Shown: positions 44,987-54,105, counted from the first letter of the stretch. The stretch is DNA of 64,000 bases from Aeromicrobium sp. Sec7.5 (GCF_036867135.1 NZ_JBAJIJ010000001.1:1054001-1118000), one strand, 5' to 3'. Made by a program: numbers and translations. The notes: a model not told the origin generated them from the sequence alone.

Positions 44987-46109
44987 GCCTCGCGAACATC
45001 TGATTCCTTGCAGCAGGCAGCAACGACTGACTGATGCGTTCGGCATTCTGCTTCAGTTCCAGCGCCCGGCTCGCTAGATCCAATCGGTTTGCAATCTCGT
45101 GCTGTCGATCCCGCGACGGCATCGGCACAGAAAGCTCGAGAAAGGCACTCGGGGAGACACGCTTTTGCCGTGCGCCGACGCCAGACGTGGCGCTGCGGAG
45201 CTGAGCGACAAACGATTCGGCGATTACGCAGTACCGCAGAAACCGCGGATCGGCGTCATCTCTTAACTCGAAGACCGGAAACTCGGGAGATACAGAAGTT
45301 CCTTCGAAGTCCTTCGCCACCACGGCTACGGCACCCTCAAAGGCACCGAATTTGCTGTAAATGAGGTCGTTCTCAGCTAGGGATGTAAAAGTTTTGTACT
45401 TGGTGTCAGTACCTCTCAACCGGCCTCGTGGAAGCAGCCCTCGTCCGAAGCTATACACACCTGCGATGTCGTAGGTGGCATCGCGCTCGATCGGTTCCCC
45501 AGCCTTTGGTCGGAGAATTTTCCTGAGTTGGGTGGTCGGGTAGGTGTCTCCGAACGTGAGGAGTTCCACCAAGCGGCGCCAACTGCGCTCGAATCCGATG
45601 ACTTGCTCCGCGTGATGACTCGCTGCGCTGACCTGATCAAGGATGGTGGCAATGTGGTGTTGGTCAGAAGGGTCTGGCAACGGCATTAGGAGACGTTCGA
45701 ACTGATCAGGATTTATTCGCTGTCGACGCTGCCCCATGCCGGTTGTTGCGTCCGCCATTTGCTTGGCGAATCCCTCCCATCCGATTACGTGACGAAGGTA
45801 GTTGCGGTCGATCTCGGCTGAAAGCGAGTACGTCGGGAACTCCGCCGAGACAAACGCCCCATCTGCCCATGGCGGGACGACCGCGATCGCCCCCTCCCAG
45901 CCGAACAGTTTGCTGTACACAAGGTCGCCGCTAGCAAGAGCAAAAAGGGATGCGTACTTGGTCTGGGCGCCGCTCAGTTCTGGCTTGGTGAAAAGGCCAC
46001 GGGCGCGATTGCGCAGGCCCACATTTCGATACGTCACGTCCGGACGGACGTTCACAGCTCGACTAACACGACTTGCCACGTCGCCTACGCGGACTTGCCG
46101 CACCGTCAC
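44979..46109 (-). CDS. hsdS: Type I restriction-modification specificity subunit
   Basis: A 376-residue HsdS with two target-recognition domains, each followed by a conserved helix (SDQHHIATILDQVSAASHHA; RDRQHEIANRLDLASRALELK). The two domains are alike in their second half: TKYASLFALASGDLVYSK versus TKYKTFTSLAENDLIYSK, and EGAIAVV versus EGAVAVV. Similar domains suggest two related half-sites. It overlaps the hsdM stop by 4 bp. Confidence 0.93.
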   Translation of the reverse strand: MTVRQVRVGDVASRVSRAVNVRPDVTYRNVGLRNRARGLFTKPELSGAQTKYASLFALASGDLVYSKLFGWEGAIAVVPPWADGAFVSAEFPTYSLSAEIDRNYLRHVIGWEGFAKQMADATTGMGQRRQRINPDQFERLLMPLPDPSDQHHIATILDQVSAASHHAEQVIGFERSWRRLVELLTFGDTYPTTQLRKILRPKAGEPIERDATYDIAGVYSFGRGLLPRGRLRGTDTKYKTFTSLAENDLIYSKFGAFEGAVAVVAKDFEGTSVSPEFPVFELRDDADPRFLRYCVIAESFVAQLRSATSGVGARQKRVSPSAFLELSVPMPSRDRQHEIANRLDLASRALELKQNAERISQSLLPAARNQMFARLT

Positions 46110-47605
46110 AGTTTGAAACTTCCGAGTTCAACTCGGAGTTCCCGCAGCAAGTCCAATACCTGCTCCTCCACGGCGATGAGCTCCTGGACCAGTTCCTCAG
46201 GTGAGCGATGGGCCAGGTCGTCGGCACGATGCGGATTGCGGACATCAAGGTTGTAGCCATCCGTAGCGAGCGTCTTCGAGTCGACCTTCCAGGCGTGCTC
46301 GTTCTCGACCCGACTGACTCGATCAGGGCCACCCCACCAAGCCTGGACATCGGTGAAGTCCTCGTAGCGCAGCGGCTTCGTCTTGGTGTAGTTCTTCCGC
46401 CCCTCCGGGAGCGGTTGCTCGTAGAACCAGATGTCCTTCGTGGGCCCGCCGTGCTCGAAGAAGAGGATGTTCGAGGGAATGAGTGTGTACGGCGCGAAGA
46501 CGCCATTCGGCAGGCGCACGACCGTGTGCAGATTGAAGTCGGTGAGCAGCTTCTTCTTGATCCGTGCCGGTGCGCCCTCGTTGGCGAAGAGGACCCCGTT
46601 GGGGACGACGATCCCGCAGCGGCCCTTCTTCTTCTCCAGGCGCGCCATGACAACCTGGAGAAACAGCCAGGCCGTCTCTGCCGTCCTTGAGTCGGCAGGA
46701 AAGTTCTCCAGGCTGCTGCTCTCCTCCTCACCTCCAAACGGCGGGTTGGTCAAAACGACGTCGACGCCGGCCTTTCTCTGGTCTGACAGCGGAAAGGTCA
46801 GTGAGTTCGTGCGGGTGACGTTGGGCTGCTCCACCTCGTGCAGGAGCAGATTCATCTGGCAAAGCAGGTAGGGCAGGGGCTTCTTTTCGAAGCCGGTGAT
46901 CGAACTTTTGGCCTCTGCGATCTCTTTAGCGGACTGCGCCTGAGCGCGGAGGTGCTCGTAGGCCTCGACGAGAAAACCTCCTGTGCCGACGGCCGGATCG
47001 AGGACTGTCTCGCCTAGGCGCGGATCGACCTGCTCGACCATCAGACGGATCACGGGTCGCGGTGTGTAGAACTCGCCCGAGTCGCCGGCTGCGTCCCGCA
47101 TGTCCCGCAGCATGGACTCGTACAGGTGGGCCATAGTGTGGATGTCGTCGGCCGACGTGAAGTGCACCTTGTCGATCTGATCGATCAGATCACCGAGCAG
47201 GTAACCGGACAGCATCCGGTTGTTGGTTTCCTTAAATACCGTTGCGAGCGTGGCCCGAGCGTCACCCACCTCGCCGGAACTTCCAAGTCCGCCCAGGCCC
47301 GGAAGCAGGGTGCCGTTTACCCACGCAATCAGTGCATCGCCCTGCTTGCGCTTCGTTGGATCCGCTGCCCACACGCTCCAGCGGAGATCCTCCGGAAGCG
47401 CCGGCTGGTAGCCGGGATCAACGATCATCCGGTTCTGCTCTAGGTCATCGAAAGCTTTGAGGAAGAGCAGCCAGGACAGCTGCGGGAGCCTGTCCAGGTC
47501 GCCGTTCAAGCCGGCATCCTTTCGCATGATGTCCCGGCTGGTCTTAATGACCGACGCAAGACGTGCCTGCGGGGTCTGGTCAACGGCCAAGTTGGCACGG
47601 GTCAC
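46106..47605 (-). CDS. hsdM: Type I restriction-modification DNA methyltransferase subunit
   Basis: A 499-residue N6-adenine methyltransferase. SAM-binding motif I is LDPAVGTGGFLVEAY; the catalytic motif IV is NPPFGGEE. The N-terminal helical HsdM domain (LPQLSWLLFLKAFDDLEQNR) and YTPRPVIRLMVEQ are typical. It overlaps the AbiEii stop and the hsdS start by 4 bp each, so it is translated from one polycistronic message. Confidence 0.95.
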   Translation of the reverse strand: MTRANLAVDQTPQARLASVIKTSRDIMRKDAGLNGDLDRLPQLSWLLFLKAFDDLEQNRMIVDPGYQPALPEDLRWSVWAADPTKRKQGDALIAWVNGTLLPGLGGLGSSGEVGDARATLATVFKETNNRMLSGYLLGDLIDQIDKVHFTSADDIHTMAHLYESMLRDMRDAAGDSGEFYTPRPVIRLMVEQVDPRLGETVLDPAVGTGGFLVEAYEHLRAQAQSAKEIAEAKSSITGFEKKPLPYLLCQMNLLLHEVEQPNVTRTNSLTFPLSDQRKAGVDVVLTNPPFGGEEESSSLENFPADSRTAETAWLFLQVVMARLEKKKGRCGIVVPNGVLFANEGAPARIKKKLLTDFNLHTVVRLPNGVFAPYTLIPSNILFFEHGGPTKDIWFYEQPLPEGRKNYTKTKPLRYEDFTDVQAWWGGPDRVSRVENEHAWKVDSKTLATDGYNLDVRNPHRADDLAHRSPEELVQELIAVEEQVLDLLRELRVELGSFKL

Positions 47606-48456
47606 TGCTGATTCTCCTCAGTGGTAGTGGCCTCGGCGTAGAGCCGTTCGGCGGTGGTTCGTGCGGCCGGGTAGGCAATGTCCAGGTCGAGCTCGGCGGC
47701 CATTGCTACGAAGTCGTTGGCCCAGGACGCGGGGAATTCCGGGAGCAGTTTTGGGGGCAGCGTGCCGTCCCGCACCCGCCAGACCAAACGAAGGCGACCG
47801 GGGAGGTCAGGGTGCGGCAGGAGGCCGGCTTCCACGAGAAGTACAACGTCGACCAGATCCTTGACGCGGCTGCTTGGTCGACCGCCGGCGTACGTGCGCG
47901 CCATCGCGTGAAACTTTTCCGCGGTGTGCTGGGCGATGTCTACCGCCGGCATTGTGGTGCTGCTTAGACGCTCGCCAAGTATTGGGGGATGCACCTCGAC
48001 CCCGCTCACGGCCCCCGAGATCTCCGCGCTCCGCGCGACTACGTCGAGGCGCAACTCCGCAAAGATCTTGCCGCCGAGGAACGAGGTGACGGTGAACTTC
48101 CAGCCGGGGTTGCCGACCTCGTCCGGTGTGAGCGGTTTCGGCGCTGAAACCTTGAAAGTCAGTTCGTCATCGGCGTCGACGTCAAGCGCGTCGAGCATCC
48201 GGTCCTGCACTTCGGAACCGTCGAGGTCTTCGAGTACTGCGAGATCCAGATCTTTTGTTGCTCGCGCCCGAAGGCCGAGCCGCACCTCGAGGGCGAAGCC
48301 TCCCTTCAGTACCCAGCCGTCGGTGGAGGACAATCGAACTAGGATCCGTTGAAAGACGAAGTGGCGACGGACGCGGTCGGGAGCGACCTGTCGTTCGGCA
48401 GCCACGTTGGCCAGACGGTGGTTGATGCTGTCGCGCAGGGCACGGTCGACGTTCAT
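47602..48456 (-). CDS. AbiEii-family nucleotidyltransferase toxin
   Basis: A 284-residue protein from ATG 48456, which overlaps the AbiEi stop (ATGA). The frame is open 65 codons further upstream, inside the antitoxin gene. The AbiEii signature is clear: WVLKGGFALEVRLG and TKDLDLAV (pol-beta-like active site), with AEKFHAMARTY and RVKDLVDVVLL downstream. In AbiE systems this nucleotidyltransferase toxin (e.g. MenT relatives) blocks growth during phage infection. It lies inside the restriction-modification operon. Confidence 0.92.
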   Translation of the reverse strand: MNVDRALRDSINHRLANVAAERQVAPDRVRRHFVFQRILVRLSSTDGWVLKGGFALEVRLGLRARATKDLDLAVLEDLDGSEVQDRMLDALDVDADDELTFKVSAPKPLTPDEVGNPGWKFTVTSFLGGKIFAELRLDVVARSAEISGAVSGVEVHPPILGERLSSTTMPAVDIAQHTAEKFHAMARTYAGGRPSSRVKDLVDVVLLVEAGLLPHPDLPGRLRLVWRVRDGTLPPKLLPEFPASWANDFVAMAAELDLDIAYPAARTTAERLYAEATTTEENQQ

Positions 48457-49046
48457 GCGGTGGTCGTCCCGAGTGCTCGTTCTATACGTAGGGCCGCCCG
48501 GTCGCCCGCCTCGTCGGCGCGGATACGTAGACGACGTGCGGTCGTTAGCCCCTGGTCGAGCGCGGCAGACACGGCAGCCTCTAGTTGCTCCTGCGTGGTT
48601 CCTGCACATGCGAGGTCGAGCAAGGTGCGCAGTGGCGTAGTGACATGCCACGCTCCCTGGTCGAGGACGTCGGTAGCAGGGAGGTCACATACGTGGGTCA
48701 CGACCGCCGGATCCACGGCCCGGAATCCGAAGGGGACGGACAGGTGTATGTGACGGGGGTCGAGTTCGCCAAGGTCGTGGACCAGAGCGGCCGAGTCGTA
48801 GGACACGACGCCACGGCCCTGGCTCCATAGTGTCCAGCGCACCCACTGATCCTCGGGAGCGGAAGGCCAGTCAGGTAGTCGGAAAAGGCCGCGGTCGACC
48901 CGAGTCCAGTTGCCACTGTCAGCGTGGTACTTCTGCGCCTGATAGCTGTAACCAAGCTTAAGCGCCTGGGCTGCTGTGAAGTAACCGAACTGGCTGAAGG
49001 CTAGGCGCTGCACCGCAAGCCGCAGGTCCTGTCGTGTTCCGGCCAC
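48453..49046 (-). CDS. AbiEi-family antitoxin
   Basis: A 197-residue protein with the N-terminal winged-helix of AbiEi antitoxins (FSQFGYFTAAQALKLGYSYQ), the GLFRLPDWP segment, and a C-terminal domain with VTTPLRTLLDLACAG. AbiEi represses its own promoter and neutralises AbiEii. It starts about 70 bp downstream of hsdR and would control hsdM/hsdS as downstream genes if their main promoter is here. Confidence 0.92.
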   Translation of the reverse strand: MAGTRQDLRLAVQRLAFSQFGYFTAAQALKLGYSYQAQKYHADSGNWTRVDRGLFRLPDWPSAPEDQWVRWTLWSQGRGVVSYDSAALVHDLGELDPRHIHLSVPFGFRAVDPAVVTHVCDLPATDVLDQGAWHVTTPLRTLLDLACAGTTQEQLEAAVSAALDQGLTTARRLRIRADEAGDRAALRIERALGTTTA

Positions 49047-49119
49047 GATGTCAGTCTATCAGTACCCGAGATCAATGATAACTATAGTTTGACGCGAGGG
49101 GAGTTAGTCGAAGTGAAAC

Positions 49120-51486
49120 TCACGCTGAGTACAGCCAGCCCTGGAGGTCGCCAACAGCCTGGCGCCAGCCGTCGGCGCCGCCGAAGTGCCGTGCCGCCTC
49201 GACTGGTGATCCAAAGTTACTCAGCGGCGGCACCTGAAAGGCATAGATGTGGGTCATCTCCTCCACGCCGTACTCCTCATAGCGGTCGAGGAGCGCGGAG
49301 ATGATCTGGCGCGCAGTCGGTACCAGTGCCTCGATGTCACTCGCGTGGTCTTCGCGCACCAATCGAGCGCGTTCCGCCCTTGTTCGTTGCGGAACGTTCC
49401 AGGCCGCGTGCGCGAGGACGTCGAAGGGGTCAGTCTCGGACGCAAGCTCGAGGCGCCTCGACATGTCTTCAATGGACACGCCGCGCGAGGCGAGACCCTC
49501 TTCCAGAACAGCACGTAGCTGTGGGTCAGCCCAACGCGCGCGAAGGTCATCGATGGTCGGGCACAACACTCGCACCTGGCCAGCGAGATAGTCGGCGTAC
49601 TCCACTAGGCGGAGGGCACCCGTACTCGTGTCGGCCACGTAGTAGGCCTCGGCGGTGACGGAGACTTCGGCGCCGTCAACGTAGAACTTCCTAGCCGGAG
49701 GCTGTTCTATCTCTCCTCCGGACTGAGTTCGGTCGAAAGGGGGCTCGGGCTCGCTGAGCGACGGCGCGTCGAGCGCGACGTCAGCAAGTTCACCCTCGGC
49801 GATCTCGCCGGACGCGTCGATGTGCTCGGTTTGGATCCGCACCGGCTCACCGTCGAAACCCGGATCGGAGAAAAGGACCGACGCGCCGACGTAGTCCACG
49901 ATTTCGAAGGAGTATTTATCGTTCTCGGGGTACAAGCGTGAACCTCGGCCGATGATCTGCTTGAACTCCACCATCGAGCCGATAGGACGGAACAGGACGA
50001 CGTATTTCAGATCCTGTACGTCGATACCGGTAGATAGCATGCGCGATGTCGTGGCGACGACCGGTGACGCCGACTCCGGGTCGCTGAAACGGTCGAGTTG
50101 GCGTCGACCAGTTTCGCCCTCGGCGCTGACGATCCGGACTACCCAGAACGGATCGGCGGCGACCTCCGTCGGATTGTGCGAGACCATGGCTTGTCGCATC
50201 TGTTCAGCATGTTCGGAGTCGACGCAAAAGATGACGGCACGCCCTGGGCGATCGCGGAAGATCTGACTGAGGTGCCGAGCCGCCGCATCCGTTCGGCGCA
50301 GGAGCGATACGAGGCGCTCGAAGTCACGGGTTGTGTAGAGGCCATCGGGGATGTCCCGGCCGAATGTGTCAACCTCGCCGGGCTCCGGCCGCCAGCCCTC
50401 GGCGTCCGGGGCCAGGACGACACGCCGCACGGCGTACGGCGCAAGGTAACCGTCCTCGATGCCCTGACGGAGGGAGTACTCGAACACCGGTTCGCCGAAG
50501 TAGTCATACGTGTCGACGTTCTCATCCCGCTTCGGCGTTGCGGTCAGCCCCAAGTGCACGGCGGAGGTGAAGCGGTCGAGAACGGCCCGCCAAGACGACC
50601 CGGGCACGGAGCCTCGGTGGCACTCATCAACGATGACCAAGTCGAAGAAATCCGGCGGGTAACCCTCGAAGGTCGACTCAGCGTCGTTGCTGTTCTTCAG
50701 AGACTGATAGGTGGCGAAGTAAAACTCCCGGCCCATTATTGCGTGCCCCTGGACGCGCGTCGCGCCCTCACCGAACACCGGCCGGAAGTAGCCGTCGAGG
50801 GGCTGCTTGATAAGCGCGTCTCGGTCCGCAACGTAGAGGACTCGTCGAGGTCGCTCGGAGTCGAGAGCTCGCCAATAGGAGAGAAGTTTCCAGCACAGTT
50901 GAAGTGCGGTCAGGGTTTTCCCCGAACCTGTGGCCATTAGCACTAGCACCCGGGTGTGGCCGGCAAGGACAGTGCGTAGGACGCGGTTGATGGCGACCAC
51001 TTGGTAGTAGCGCAACTGTCGAATGGATCCATCGGCATTCGTCAAGCTTTGTGAAAGTGGCTGAGCTAGTGCCGCCCGCGCCTCGCCGTCCAAATGGTGA
51101 TGGCGCGCGTAGCGATCCCAAAGCTCGGGCGGGGTTGGGAAGGCGTCAAGGTGTCGCTCGGCCCCCGTCGAGAGGTCGCGCTCGATGATGGCGTGACCGT
51201 CCGAGGCGATTGCAGTCGGGACGTCGAGGGCAACGGCGTACTCGATGGCTTGCTGGAGGCCCTGTCCGGGACTCGAATATTCACGCTTGGCTTCGACAAC
51301 GCCGATTGGCAGGCCGGGCACGACCTCAAGCAGATAGTCGACACGGCCATCGCCGCCGAGAGTCGTGTTGGTGGCAAGATCCGAGCGAACCACGTACTCG
51401 GTTCGGAAACTGTTGTCCCAACCAGACTCGACGAGCCGCGGGACGACGAAGTCACGGCACGTATCCCGCTCGTTCCGCCCCGTCAT
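49120..51486 (-). CDS. hsdR: Type I restriction endonuclease subunit
   Basis: A 788-residue protein. N-terminal PD-(D/E)xK nuclease core: GRVDYLLEV, then IGVVEAKRE. Superfamily 2 helicase translocase: Walker A LMATGSGKTLTA, DEAH-type box VDECHR, GLTATPKRD, and IIGRGSR. C-terminal assembly domain of EcoEI type. It is the first gene of the locus, but is separated from hsdM by the abiE pair rather than being adjacent. Confidence 0.95.
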   Translation of the reverse strand: MTGRNERDTCRDFVVPRLVESGWDNSFRTEYVVRSDLATNTTLGGDGRVDYLLEVVPGLPIGVVEAKREYSSPGQGLQQAIEYAVALDVPTAIASDGHAIIERDLSTGAERHLDAFPTPPELWDRYARHHHLDGEARAALAQPLSQSLTNADGSIRQLRYYQVVAINRVLRTVLAGHTRVLVLMATGSGKTLTALQLCWKLLSYWRALDSERPRRVLYVADRDALIKQPLDGYFRPVFGEGATRVQGHAIMGREFYFATYQSLKNSNDAESTFEGYPPDFFDLVIVDECHRGSVPGSSWRAVLDRFTSAVHLGLTATPKRDENVDTYDYFGEPVFEYSLRQGIEDGYLAPYAVRRVVLAPDAEGWRPEPGEVDTFGRDIPDGLYTTRDFERLVSLLRRTDAAARHLSQIFRDRPGRAVIFCVDSEHAEQMRQAMVSHNPTEVAADPFWVVRIVSAEGETGRRQLDRFSDPESASPVVATTSRMLSTGIDVQDLKYVVLFRPIGSMVEFKQIIGRGSRLYPENDKYSFEIVDYVGASVLFSDPGFDGEPVRIQTEHIDASGEIAEGELADVALDAPSLSEPEPPFDRTQSGGEIEQPPARKFYVDGAEVSVTAEAYYVADTSTGALRLVEYADYLAGQVRVLCPTIDDLRARWADPQLRAVLEEGLASRGVSIEDMSRRLELASETDPFDVLAHAAWNVPQRTRAERARLVREDHASDIEALVPTARQIISALLDRYEEYGVEEMTHIYAFQVPPLSNFGSPVEAARHFGGADGWRQAVGDLQGWLYSA

Positions 51487-51654
51487 GTTCTGAGGCTAGA
51501 CGAACGAGGGGTTGAGTGAGTCTTTATGTTGTCTCTGGGCTTCCCCAGGGAATGGGACGCCTGCTAGCCCAGAGCCAACGTCCTTATCCGCCGGTTCGAT
51601 GGCTTCGGTCAAAAAGCTTCTGATCTCGGTTGGCAAAGAGTGCTGCCTTCGGGC

Positions 51655-52290
51655 CTACGCTGCGCTGACTTCGGTGACGGTTACTCCGGAGACACCAGCG
51701 CCACCCTTCGACAGCTTCCAGGTGCGTCCGTCATACGTCTCGATGTACCAAGCGTGACTGCCCCGGCCGGCGCCGGTCTGATAATCGATTCGGATGTCTT
51801 CGGGTGTCGCGCCGGGGACCTTCTCTTCCCAAGCTTCGATTCGTTCCATTGGGACAGCCCTCCGAGCGGAGATGGCGCGACCGGAGTGCACGAACCAACG
51901 TTCGCCGGACGATTCGCTGTACACGAACCACCCGAGGTTCCCGCGCCTTGGGGGCCTAGTCGTCTTCTTGCGCCAGATCAATTTGGCCCAATCAAGTTTC
52001 GCTCCACGTGCCCGCAGTTCGGCTACCAGTGCTTCTTCCTTCACAGGACGGTCTGCGTCTAGGTCCGCGTCCGGACTTTCGTCATTCGTCGAATCTGCTT
52101 CGATCGTCTGCTCATGTAGCTCGGCAAGAACGCGAGCATTCTCGAGTGTGAGATCCGAGACCTCTTGGAGCACCTGCGCCTGAGTCGTCGACTGCTTGTT
52201 CTGGCGGCACGCGATTAGAAGCGCTATGCAGACTCCGAACGCGCTTACGACTACTCCTGCGATGGAGAAGATCAGCGAAGTCAGATTCAT
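51655..52290 (-). CDS. Membrane-anchored protein of unknown function
   Basis: A 211-residue protein. One N-terminal transmembrane helix (LIFSIAGVVVSAFGVCIALLIACRQ) is followed by an acidic coiled-coil-like linker (TLENARVLAELHEQTIEADSTNDESPDADLDAD). The C-terminal domain has two repeats of a beta motif with aromatic residues (GNLGWFVYSESSGERWFVHSG; GSHAWYIETYDGRTWKLSKG). No family recognised. Transcribed divergently from the membrane-anchored HNH gene, about 295 bp away. Confidence 0.65.
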   Translation of the reverse strand: MNLTSLIFSIAGVVVSAFGVCIALLIACRQNKQSTTQAQVLQEVSDLTLENARVLAELHEQTIEADSTNDESPDADLDADRPVKEEALVAELRARGAKLDWAKLIWRKKTTRPPRRGNLGWFVYSESSGERWFVHSGRAISARRAVPMERIEAWEEKVPGATPEDIRIDYQTGAGRGSHAWYIETYDGRTWKLSKGGAGVSGVTVTEVSAA

Positions 52291-52585
52291 GGTCGAAGTG
52301 TGGCATCAACTCGTCGACGTGGTGGAGGCATCTCCGGCGTCTTGGTACCCCTCCGCGCCGGGGATTCCTTGTACGCCTTCTAGCCCGAGTGAAGACCTTG
52401 ACGCGGTTGGGTACCGGCGTCTCAGGACTGGGGTTCGACGATTCCAGCGGCGAGACGTCTCGAGGATGTTTTCGGGCGGCGCCTGACTCAGATGGCCGAA
52501 ACTGATATCGAAGAGCGCGTTCGGTGGAGTGGGAAGGCTCGACGAAAGTGCTCCGTGACTGCCACGCTTTGCTTAGTGTTTGCCC

Positions 52586-53425
52586 ATGGCTTGGGAGATC
52601 GCTGCGGGAATAGCCGCCTTCGTCTTGTTGGCGGCTGGCTTGGCGCTGATCGGTCTCGCCGCCTGGATTGTCATCCAGCGTCATCAAAAGGTGGCGTTGA
52701 CGAGTCGTGCGTTAGCCGAAGCAGCGGTTCTTGGCCGGGCATCGCAACAGATGCTGTCCTACGCCCCTCCGATCTCGGTCGCACTACAGGACCGAGTCTC
52801 TTCGAAGGCGAAGCTTGATCGGTACGACCTAGAAGGATTGCTTCGCGCTCATCTGGAGGTCGTGGGCCCGCAAGTGCAGGCTTTGGTGAGGCAACAACTC
52901 AAAGATGTCGACACCTTCACCCGATACGACATCGAGTTCGGTCGCGTGGGTTCACGCTTCCTCGGCCACTCGTCAGCGGACGGGGTTCCGCAGGACACGT
53001 ATGTCCGCATCGAGGCGAGGAAGTTCCGCAAGCAGCGACTTCGAGAGCCGCGATGCCAGGCTCGCGTCCGATGCGCGGTCAGCTACACCAGCCCGCAGGG
53101 CCGGAACTCATACCAACGAACGATGGAGTGGGACTTTCACGGACTCGTACGGGTCCTTCGGGAGGTCGAGCAGCAGTCGGTCCTCAAGGCGACCGAGACG
53201 TACCGTCGGAAGCTTGAACGCAGCCGCATGACGACCGCACTTCGGTTCGAGATTCTCCAAAGAGACGGCCGAAGGTGCCGAGCTTGCGGAGCTTCCGCCG
53301 CTGGTGGCGCGTCTCTCCATGTGGATCACATCGTGCCTATCGCCAAGGGGGGCGCGACCGTAAGGGACAACCTTCACACCCTGTGCGATGCCTGCAACCT
53401 CGGCAAAGGTGTGCGTAGCTGGTGA
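52586..53425 (+). CDS. Membrane-anchored HNH endonuclease
   Basis: A 279-residue protein from ATG 52586. One N-terminal transmembrane helix (WEIAAGIAAFVLLAAGLALIGLAAWIVI) is followed by a charged central domain. The C-terminus is a complete HNH nuclease: EILQRDGRRCRACGAS, LHVDHIVPIAKGG, DNLHTLCDACNLGKG, with both zinc CxxC pairs. A nuclease held at the inner membrane is unusual and suggests it acts on DNA entering the cell. It is the last intact gene before the right island end. Confidence 0.85.
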   Translation: MAWEIAAGIAAFVLLAAGLALIGLAAWIVIQRHQKVALTSRALAEAAVLGRASQQMLSYAPPISVALQDRVSSKAKLDRYDLEGLLRAHLEVVGPQVQALVRQQLKDVDTFTRYDIEFGRVGSRFLGHSSADGVPQDTYVRIEARKFRKQRLREPRCQARVRCAVSYTSPQGRNSYQRTMEWDFHGLVRVLREVEQQSVLKATETYRRKLERSRMTTALRFEILQRDGRRCRACGASAAGGASLHVDHIVPIAKGGATVRDNLHTLCDACNLGKGVRSW

Positions 53426-53636
53426 TGGAGGTTCTCGGGGATCAACAGTCAGTGTGAGCACTTTCGCTGTCTCGTGCGCCGGAGCGTGAGCCGTCGACGG
53501 GTTCCCGTATTACTTTGTGTCGCCAACAGCGAAATGCGACTGGAGATCCAGAACTAGATGGTCGTCTACTCTCAACCACCTCGCGACGAGGCCGAGTTCC
53601 AGACAATGACCGGAACGTCTGGCGCAAGGCAAGTAA

Positions 53637-53861
53637 GCGGCCGGCAAGAACCTCGCCCAGCTAATCGAAGGGCTCCGAAGTTCCGGTCACATCGATGCGA
53701 GGTTTTTCGCTTAGGCGGATGCATTGCGGTTGGCGGGCAACTCTGCGGCGCACGACGTCGAGCGGCGCGCAGATCCTGATGATGTGCGGGACATGATCCA
53801 CCTGGCGGAAGCGATCCTGGACTATGTCTACGTGATTCAAGATCGGTACGAGCGCTCTTAG
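53637..53861 (+). pseudogene. DUF4145-like C-terminal remnant with in-frame stop
   Basis: An in-frame stretch reads AAGKNLAQLIEGLRSSG, then RFFA, a TAG, then ADALRLAGNSAAHD and DPDDVRDMIHLAEAILDYVYV. This matches the end of DUF4145 proteins (KNL..I..L, ALRxxGNxxAHD). A TAA precedes it at 53634 and no N-terminal part is found. A dead fragment of a defence-associated family. Apart from this and the attR repeats, 53426-54314 holds no supported gene. Confidence 0.65.
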
Positions 53862-53953
53862 CAGCGACGTCAGAATCTTGCGGAGGCCGACAGCAGCCAT
53901 GCTGAATGGTAGCCCGATCGGAGCCTTGGCGGATAGCACTCCGCCTGTCCGAG

Positions 53954-54105
53954 CGGTCCGCAAACGGTCCGCAAAACGCCCGGAAGTGGCCCTAAACAGT
54001 CCGCACTGACCAACTAGTAGAAGTGGGTGTTTCCGCAGGTCAGAGGCACTTTTCAACGGTTTCCAACGACATTCAGAAACCTCAAATCTCGTTCCGCTTC
54101 AACGT
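53954..54105. repeat. Putative attR with arm-type repeats and core
   Basis: CGGTCCGCA at 53954-53962 and 53965-53973, CAGTCCGCA at 53997-54005, GCAGGTCAGAGGC at 54035-54047 and core GTTCCGCTTCAACGT at 54091-54105. The core extends into a perfect 8-bp dyad CGCTTCAA-N8-TTGAAGCG (54095-54118), which would also be present in the empty chromosomal site. Confidence 0.72.

Larger units (their letters stand above)
13968..54105. mobile_element. 40-kb integrated mobile island (integrative and mobilizable element-like)
   Basis: A 15-bp direct repeat GTTCCGCTTCAACGT occurs at 13968-13982 and 54091-54105. Just inside each copy, in mirrored order, are GCAGGTCAGAGGC (14001-14013; 54035-54047) and GTCCGCA-type repeats (14028-14047; 53954-54005). 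This is what an attP with P and P' arms leaves at attL and attR. The interior holds a tyrosine integrase, excisionase, MobF relaxase, resolvase, toxin-antitoxin, defence and resistance genes; the flanks hold housekeeping-type genes. The integrase sits about 14 kb from the nearer end, which is unusual. Boundaries are inferred from the repeats, not from an empty-site comparison. Confidence 0.75.
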
